This document shows, one piece after another, positions 57,860 to 64,000 of a DNA stretch of 64,000 bases. Below the pieces are notes generated by a model, which had not been told where the DNA came from, did not search any database, and worked only from the letters and a program-made list of their open reading frames with translations. The stretch lies in NCBI RefSeq assembly GCF_018687715.1, contig NC_056761.1, positions 11,263,001 to 11,327,000 of the forward strand. The letters are read 5' to 3'. Both the position numbers and the translations under genes were made by a program. Position 1 is the first letter of the stretch, and each line of letters opens with the position of its first letter. Source of the stretch: Carya illinoinensis (Eukaryota > Streptophyta > Magnoliopsida > Fagales > Juglandaceae).

Positions 57860-59860
57860 TTACAGCAGCCTGTCAGTTTGAATCGCATGCTCTCTAAGAG
57901 CCTGCACCTCTGATCTCACTTCATCCAGCTGACTCTTATAGTCTTCGGCATCTTTCTTATGTTGTTCAGCATCTTTCTTGTATCTTTCAATATCTTACTG
58001 GTAGCATTGCATTTTAACTTGGTCACGTTGTCTACTTGACTCGGGAATGACCATCTCCCCAAGTCCTCGTGCATATCCAGGTCGATGTCTGAGGACCTCC
58101 CTAAAGACCGTCGCTACTGCCTTACCACTTCGTTCCTCTGGTTCCAGGCCATCCAATCTACCTTGCATCTCCTTCTGCACAAATGAAAAACAACAATTAT
58201 TAACAATCATAAACAACCTTATGCTCTTATTTATAAAAATTAGAAATAATAATAGATCAAGTAGCCAAGACTATAAGTACTAGTACTACTGTACTAGTGG
58301 AAGGACTAGTGTACTACTCACGTAAGTATCTTTAGTAGCATCTATCACAAACTTATTCTTTTTCTTCGACCAACGTGTCTCCTTATAGAAGTCCACCAAA
58401 TTCCCATTCTAAGCGCGCTACATGTGTGACATTTGGGGAATCATAATATGTTTGAAGTTTGAAAAATTAATTTATTGTGGTTGCCATTTGCCAATTAATC
58501 TCATTGAGGTTGAAATGAGACCACTACCCAATCACAAAGGAAAAACATATCGGCTGCAAAAAAGGGAATCTAATTTCAACAGATTAGGATGCCAATATTT
58601 ATTGTGGCGTATGAGTTCGGAATGCAGACAAGTGTATTGAAGTGTATTGATTTATATAGGGCAGCTTCCTCATACCTTTTGCTTAAGTATTCAGACGAAT
58701 GATTTATGTCCTGATGTGTGATTAATTGCCTGCTTCTTTCGGTTCTCCCGATTCTGAGATGACATTTTCTGCGATGCACGCACACCCAATGTTAGCAATA
58801 ATATACAACCGGATTTGCCTCAACTATATTGCTCCACTATTTAATGGAAGGATTTATGGTAATTAATAATTTCAGAGCATATTTACCTTAAAGGCATCAC
58901 TGCCCTACCTGCCACACAACTTCACCTATACAAGTGGGTCCACCATGCTTGTGCCATTAGCTAAAGCTTCTTCATGGCTTCCAAATGATTGGTAAATCTT
59001 GTGCAAGTCATGATGGAAGGAGTTGAAATGCTTACGAAGTGTCTTTGTCACTGTCAACCGGTGGTTTTCCCTTTCCCAGTCTAACACAAAGTCAGCCTAC
59101 AATAATTGGCGAATTAGTATTTGTGCTACGATTATACTATATAACACACTTCCATAGTAACATTTCACTACTAACACATAAAACTTACCCGAACACGGTC
59201 AATTAGCTCCTCTTTCATCGCTTGTGGGACATTAGTCCATCGCGCATAACTCATGTCACAATATTGTTTCACAATCCATGATACCCGTGTTGTGAACAAG
59301 GGGCATGATCACAACAAGGGGCAGTCTCACCATCGTTTATCTTTAAAAGTACTTTCCTATTCTTTCTCACCTTCTCAAACTCAATGCATTGAGCAGGCCC
59401 ACGTTTTCGTTTCCTCTATTGCTGCATTAGTACGGGCTCCGTGGAGCTGTCTGCCTCTGTATTGCAAAATTCCGATGATTAGTGTATGTAATTATAAATT
59501 ATCTAAACTCTTACAAATGGGTTTAATATGTCAATGCATTAAATATGTATATGAAAAACACCCACCAGTTTGGGGTATACTAGAGTCTTCCAATCTTGCA
59601 TGTTCTCTAGTAGGTGATTGTTCCCGCACCGGTGAGGGTTCTCGAATAGGCGCTGGTGTGGGAATTGGGTTGGTGGATGGTGGGGGGCTTGGGGGCTGTG
59701 TGGAATCATCCGAGGACTCTTGATTACTTTCCTCAGGGCTATGATATGAGGAGATTTTTGCTCCCCATGGTCGGTTGTGGCGAGCCGAGTACGGTACATG
59801 GCGCCTTGCCCGAATACCCCGGATTCTCCCTCTGCCTCTAGAACTGGGTCCCGCTCGGTC
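57860..59860 (-). pseudogene. CACTA TNPA-type gene of element 2, decayed
   Basis: Six exon blocks match the TNPA plan of element 1. Exon 1 (about 59563-59860) is Arg/Gly-rich then Pro/Ser-rich ('PPSPPPSTNPIPTPAPIREP'). Exon 2 is about 59189-59424 ('KRKRGPAQCIEFEKV', 'QAMKEELIDRVR'). Exon 3 is 58887-59098 ('ADFVLDWERENHRLT', 'FHHDLHKIYQSFGSHEEALA'). Exon 4 is 58676-58768, exon 5 58322-58408 ('NGNLVDFYKETRWSKKKNKF') and exon 6 57860-58174 ('HRPGYARGLGEMVIPESS', then coiled coil). Lesions: frame break in exon 2; TAG at 58926-58928 and 58905-58907 (former Trp codons); TGA at 58691-58693 (probably from CGA); TAA at 57995-57997. It cannot give a full protein. Confidence 0.8.
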
Positions 59861-60410
59861 ACCTGCATGTGATAGGTTATGAGGATTGTAATAAAAATCA
59901 ATCTCATTCCATAAAATAATCTGAAAGTCACAGACATGGTTCGAATAACTCCAAATATCCTACATTTTTAATTACTTTTGGCAAGAAAAACCCCTACATT
60001 ATGAGCATACTATAGACAAATGAATAAATTTTCGATCAAAAGTATATACCTTGATAATTCCACGGCCTCCTCATGCCTCCAGCTTCAAGATGGGATTGCA
60101 TGATAAATTGTAAAGCCAAGAAGATGACAACATAGTTTTGTTTTCTTGTAACTTGACCAAGAATAATATGATACACATTATACGCCAAACAAGTTTATTA
60201 GGTATTAAATATAAGAAAACATAAATGTTATCTTCAACATATTAGTTCATTCCTAGAATTCAAACATCCAATACTTGATGGTTGTAAGCAAGTAAAGCAG
60301 AAATTGGTATTGAAAACAAAATAATATTGCGTTGTCTGTGTACTAGCACCAATTTGGAATAGGTAAATGAATGTACCAACCTCAACTCATGTGAAGTTTC
60401 TAGCTTTTGA

Positions 60411-63400
60411 TTATAAATCTGACATAGACTCTTCATCTGTTGATAGGTCATCCTCATCTGAATATTCCCCCTCACTATCCGCATTTCCAGAACCAGAAGT
60501 AAGCATGTCATCATTAATAAACTCGGATGAAGAGTTGCATTGACCATCACTAGCCATGACTTCTCGTGCATCAATATGGCTAGGTGGTATATCAAGCCTA
60601 TCAAGTGGAGTTGACACTGGATTTTCATCATCACTATGCACTGGTTCATAATAATGTGATGACTCATTTTCTTGATCGGCCTCATTAATACTTGAATCTC
60701 CATCATTAATATCTTCTATGGTAGTCGACACTGACGGAATGTTGTATACATTCCTATTTGTATAGTTCTGCACAACACCCCAATTCTCTTTTGCCCTTAA
60801 ATCTCTTATGTAGAAACATTGATCTGCCTGACTCGCCAACACGAATGGTTCATCCTTATACCAAGTCTTGTTCATGTTGACACTAATCATATGGTCATCC
60901 ACCCGCACCCCTCGTTTTTTATCACCAACGTCAAACCATTCACATTGAAATAGGTACACCCGACGCCGCTCCATGTAGCGTAACTCTATGATATTATTAA
61001 TAACACCGTAAAAGTTGACATTATTTGTATCCTCGTCCCCAGTCACCAACACCCCAGAATTTTGCGTACGCCAGCAAAGTTCACGCTGCTTCGTATGAAA
61101 CCTTTTTCCATTTATTATGCTTGCAATATATGATGCAACCCAACGATCAGGCTCGCAAGCTAATGCATAAAGATCATCATCATTCACATCATGTGGATTC
61201 TTGATACGATGTTCCTGGATCTATACCAAAATTGTTGAAAATTCACAATGTGATAAATTGTCATCGTTAAAAAACATATCGAGGAAACATGTTTGTTTTC
61301 AGTACGTAGATAAGTTTGGAAAATAACTTACACGGTGCTTGAACCAAGTTGGAAAGTCAGTTTGATACGTGCGATCGATACAATTTGGGTGTTGCACCTT
61401 ACATTTCTCGTAGTATTCCCTACATATGGAGCACAAAATCGCAAAGCAAAATATTTGATGTTATGGACATTGCATGTATAAAATTTTGTATATGGAGAAA
61501 TAGAAGTAGATGATCAAGGAAATTAGTTCATTCTTACTGTATATAGGGTACAATCTCCGGGCAATTGTTGAGCACATACCAGATGGCTGCCTTAAAGAGT
61601 TTGTCTTCTAATTGCACATTAGAAGCTATACCCAAGGGATGGACCTTTTGGTTGAAAATTTTGAATCCATCTATAGTTTCCTCTTCGTCAGCATCAATGT
61701 CTCGGTTCGCTCGATTGAACCTCGTCTCAACATTTTAGAGGTACATGGAGCAAAATGTCAGGCATTCAGTGTGAATGTAGGCCTCGGCTATTAAACCTTC
61801 AGGTCGGGCTTTATTCTTAACATACCACTTGAATTTTTCGAGATATCTCTCAAATGGGTACATCCACCTATATTGTACTGGACCCTCAAGTATGGCCTCA
61901 TGGGGCAAATGAATAGCTAGGTGGACCATGACATTGAAAAATGATGGAGGGAATATCATCTCCAGTTTGCATAGAATGGTTACGATATCAGTTTGGAGCT
62001 GTGATAGGCGATTGACATCCAGTGTTCGAGCGCATAACTCTTTGAAGAAAGTGCTAAGTTCAATCAAAGCCAAGGCAATGTCACTTCTTAAAAACCCCCA
62101 CCAGCAATTGGGAGTAGTCTATGAAGGAAAATGTGACAGTTTTGGCTTTTAATCCCACTGATTTTGCCATCACGTAGAGAAACACAGTTTGAGATATTAG
62201 AAGAGAACCCATCTGGGAATTTGATATCGGACAGCCACTTACAAAATTTATTCCTTTCATCTCCGTGTAATGTGTACAGTGCATGTGGCATTGTTACATG
62301 ATCACCTTCACGCCTCAAATGTAATTCTTTTCTATAGCCTAAAATCTCAAGGTCACGTCTTGAATTGATATTATCCTTAGTCGGCAATATTCTTCTCTAT
62401 ATGCATAACATCTAAATTATGCCGAAGTCGAAGTGTTGACCGATAAGCTAACGTGAAGAATATGCTAGACTTTGTCCAGTTAAGCTCTTCAGCAGTACGT
62501 TTTCTCTTCCTATGAGATTTGCCAAATTGAACATCCCCAATCATCTGCAATTGACCTAGAATATCGTATCCTCCTATATCCCTTGGTGGCATACGATGAT
62601 CTTCCTTGCCATTAAACAACCCTTTCCTCCTTCTCCACATGTCATCTGGTGGTAAGAAACGGCGGTGTCTCATATAACAATGTTGTCTGCCGTATTTCAA
62701 CCAATTGGAGTCTGTGTCAGCATTACAAGACGGACAAGCTAATTTTCCCTTTGTTGACCAGCCAGAGAGATTCCCGTAGGCAGGGAAGTCATTTATTGTC
62801 CACAACAATGCAGCATGCAACATAAACGTCTCCTTAGTTGCTGCATCATATGTAGAGACCCCATATTCCCAAAGTTCAAGCAGTTCATCGATCAACTGCT
62901 GCAAGTAAACATCGATCTCATTCCCTAGTGACTTTGGACCAGGAATAATCAAAGATGTCATAAAGAATTGATCTTTCATGCATGACCATGGCGGCAAGTT
63001 ATATGGGATAAGGATCACTAGCCAAATGCTATGAGGTTTAGCCAAGTTGTTGAAGGGAGTGAAGCCGTCACAGGTCAAACCGAGTCGAACATTGTGCGAA
63101 TCTGCAGCGAACCAACTATCATGTTCATCAAATTTCTGCCAACACTCAGAGTCAGCCAGATGTCTCAGGCTGATATCATCTATCGGCCGTTGATCTTTAT
63201 GCCATCTCATATCACCTGCTATCTTCGCAGACATAAAGAGACGCTGCAATCTCGGTTTCAACGGGAAATGGCGCAACACTTTTTGAGGTATAACTCGTGA
63301 GCCGTGTGTATTTGGCATCCACCTCGAAGCCTTACATACAGGGCATTCATTAAGAGAGGCATTTTCCTTCCAGAATAAGATGCAGTCGTTGGGACATGCA

Positions 63401-64000
63401 TGGATTTTGTGATAATTGAAACCCAACCCGCGCTCCAAAGACTTTGACTCCTTATATGATTGTGGCAAGAGTGCATCAGGGAAGACAGACCGCAACAGAT
63501 CAAGTAGCATGTTAAATGACTTAATTGACCATACACCAATTGATTTGATGTGTAATAACTTGACATGAATGACAACTTCGTAAATTTTGTACACCCCTCG
63601 AAAAAAGGACGTCGGGCATCCTCCAATAGCTTGTCAAAAGTAGTTGCTGGTGAATCTTCAAGTATTGGTGGCCTATTTGGCGTAGCAGTGTTGTGTTGGG
63701 GCACATCAATGAAGGTCCCTGCTCGGATGTCATCCAACATATGCTGCATGTCATCTATGTAATCATCTTCTGGTATAACCTCATCACTAATATCATCATC
63801 ACTGACGTACGAGGTTGTCTCCTCCTCCCCATGAAATATGCACTGCGTGTAATTTGGATTGATTCCTTTGATAAACAACTGGGTTTCCACCTCAAATATA
63901 GGCAGCTACAGATTGTTAAGGCATGTACGGCATGGACACCGAATTCAATCCCGTCCACTTGCATGATTTCATGCTTGTGTGAGGATATTTTTAACACCCT
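60411..64000 (-). pseudogene. CACTA transposase TNPD of element 2, decayed, 5' end outside the window
   Basis: Same domain order as element 1. A Transpos_assoc remnant ('IRCPCRTCLNNL', with TGA 63945-63947 and TAG 63906-63908) comes first. Transposase_21 lies at 62377-63594 ('CPNDCILFWKENASLNECPV', 'NVRLGLTCDGFTPFNNLAKP', 'LRHNLDVMHIEKNI'). DUF4218 lies at 61735-62073 ('CKLEMIFPPSFFNVMVHLAI'). Exon 1 ends at 61538; exon 2 is 61332-61419 (88 bp, as in element 1). Exon 3 is 60411-61220, with DUF4216 ('YLFQCEWFDVGDKKRGVRVD') and a long acidic tail, fully open. Frame breaks fall near 63580, 62385 and 62080, and a TAG at 61735-61737. Part of the segment after 'HIEKNI' is missing. The intact 'GHRRFLPPDDMW' text here shows what element 1 has lost at its own frameshift. 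Confidence 0.85.

Larger units (their letters stand above)
50768..64000 (-). mobile_element. CACTA (En/Spm) DNA transposon 2, partial, opposite orientation
   Basis: The left boundary is 'CACTACAACAAAAAGC' at 50768, the 3' end of a minus-strand element whose 5' end lies beyond the window. It carries decayed TNPD (60411 to beyond 64000) and TNPA (57860 to about 59860), with exon sizes like those of element 1: 88-bp TNPD exon 2 and 93-bp TNPA exon 4 in both. The terminus and subterminal repeats differ from element 1, so it is a separate family. The non-TNPA part (51.7-57.8 kb) includes an exon resembling DUF632 proteins and a small LINE insertion. The flanking triplet outside the end is 'aga'; its partner is not in view. 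Confidence 0.85.

Noticed and set aside
59253..59723. 156-codon plus-strand frame
   Set aside because: It is antisense to exons 1 and 2 of the element 2 TNPA gene.
60260..60706. 148-codon minus-strand frame rich in Met and Leu
   Set aside because: Alternative frame of the acidic tail of TNPD exon 3; the true frame carries DUF4216.

Overview
This is plant nuclear DNA. Spliced genes, AT-rich spacers, LINE, MITE and CACTA elements, a PPR gene fragment, a nuclear 18S rRNA fragment and a plant-type aromatic amino acid decarboxylase all point to a flowering plant. Several short repeats (the 'ttggatgttgag' and 'tctcatctcatct' AT-rich families) remind me of woody Fagales such as Juglandaceae, but that is only an impression. 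Most of the window is transposable-element DNA. The only cellular gene that looks complete and functional is the decarboxylase at 9.9-11.6 kb on the minus strand.

Layout. 1-1.9 kb: decayed 3' part of an L1-type LINE. 2.8-3.2 kb: PPR gene fragment. 3.2-9.9 kb: non-coding DNA with MITE-like repeats and a 151-bp tandem duplication. 9.9-11.6 kb: intronless tyrosine/dopa decarboxylase-like gene with a TATA box and a G-box upstream. 12-17.9 kb: AT-rich MITE-bearing DNA with a 284-bp 18S rRNA fragment. 18.0-24.5 kb: endogenous caulimovirid (pararetrovirus), bounded by (TA)n on both sides. It consists of a plus-strand piece (ORF2 3' end, intergenic region, primer-binding-like site) joined through a ~51-bp inverted repeat to a minus-strand piece (ORF2 and ORF1). 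ORF1 is broken by a frameshift and a stop. 25.1-25.9 kb: second LINE remnant.

27.43-45.16 kb is a 17.7-kb CACTA (En/Spm) DNA transposon. It has matching terminal inverted repeats and is inserted inside an RNase H-like reading frame, whose two halves lie immediately outside the ends. Its TNPD transposase is broken (frameshift, two stops). Its six-exon TNPA gene is open and in phase throughout (398 residues). From 50.77 kb to beyond the window end lies a second, different CACTA element in the opposite orientation. It has roughly 40 subterminal 'cggcgattt/aaatcgctgg' motifs, decayed TNPA and TNPD genes with the same exon plan, an exon resembling DUF632 proteins (probable gene capture), and a tiny 5'-truncated LINE with a perfect 18-bp target duplication.

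In each CACTA element, TNPD (catalytic) and TNPA (subterminal-repeat binding) would normally cooperate in transposition. Here neither element looks autonomous, although element 1 could still supply TNPA. I found no CRISPR array, tRNA or prokaryotic system. The most unusual structures are the inverted viral junction in (TA)n DNA, the CACTA insertion whose host frame can still be followed, and the large palindromic subterminal arrays.
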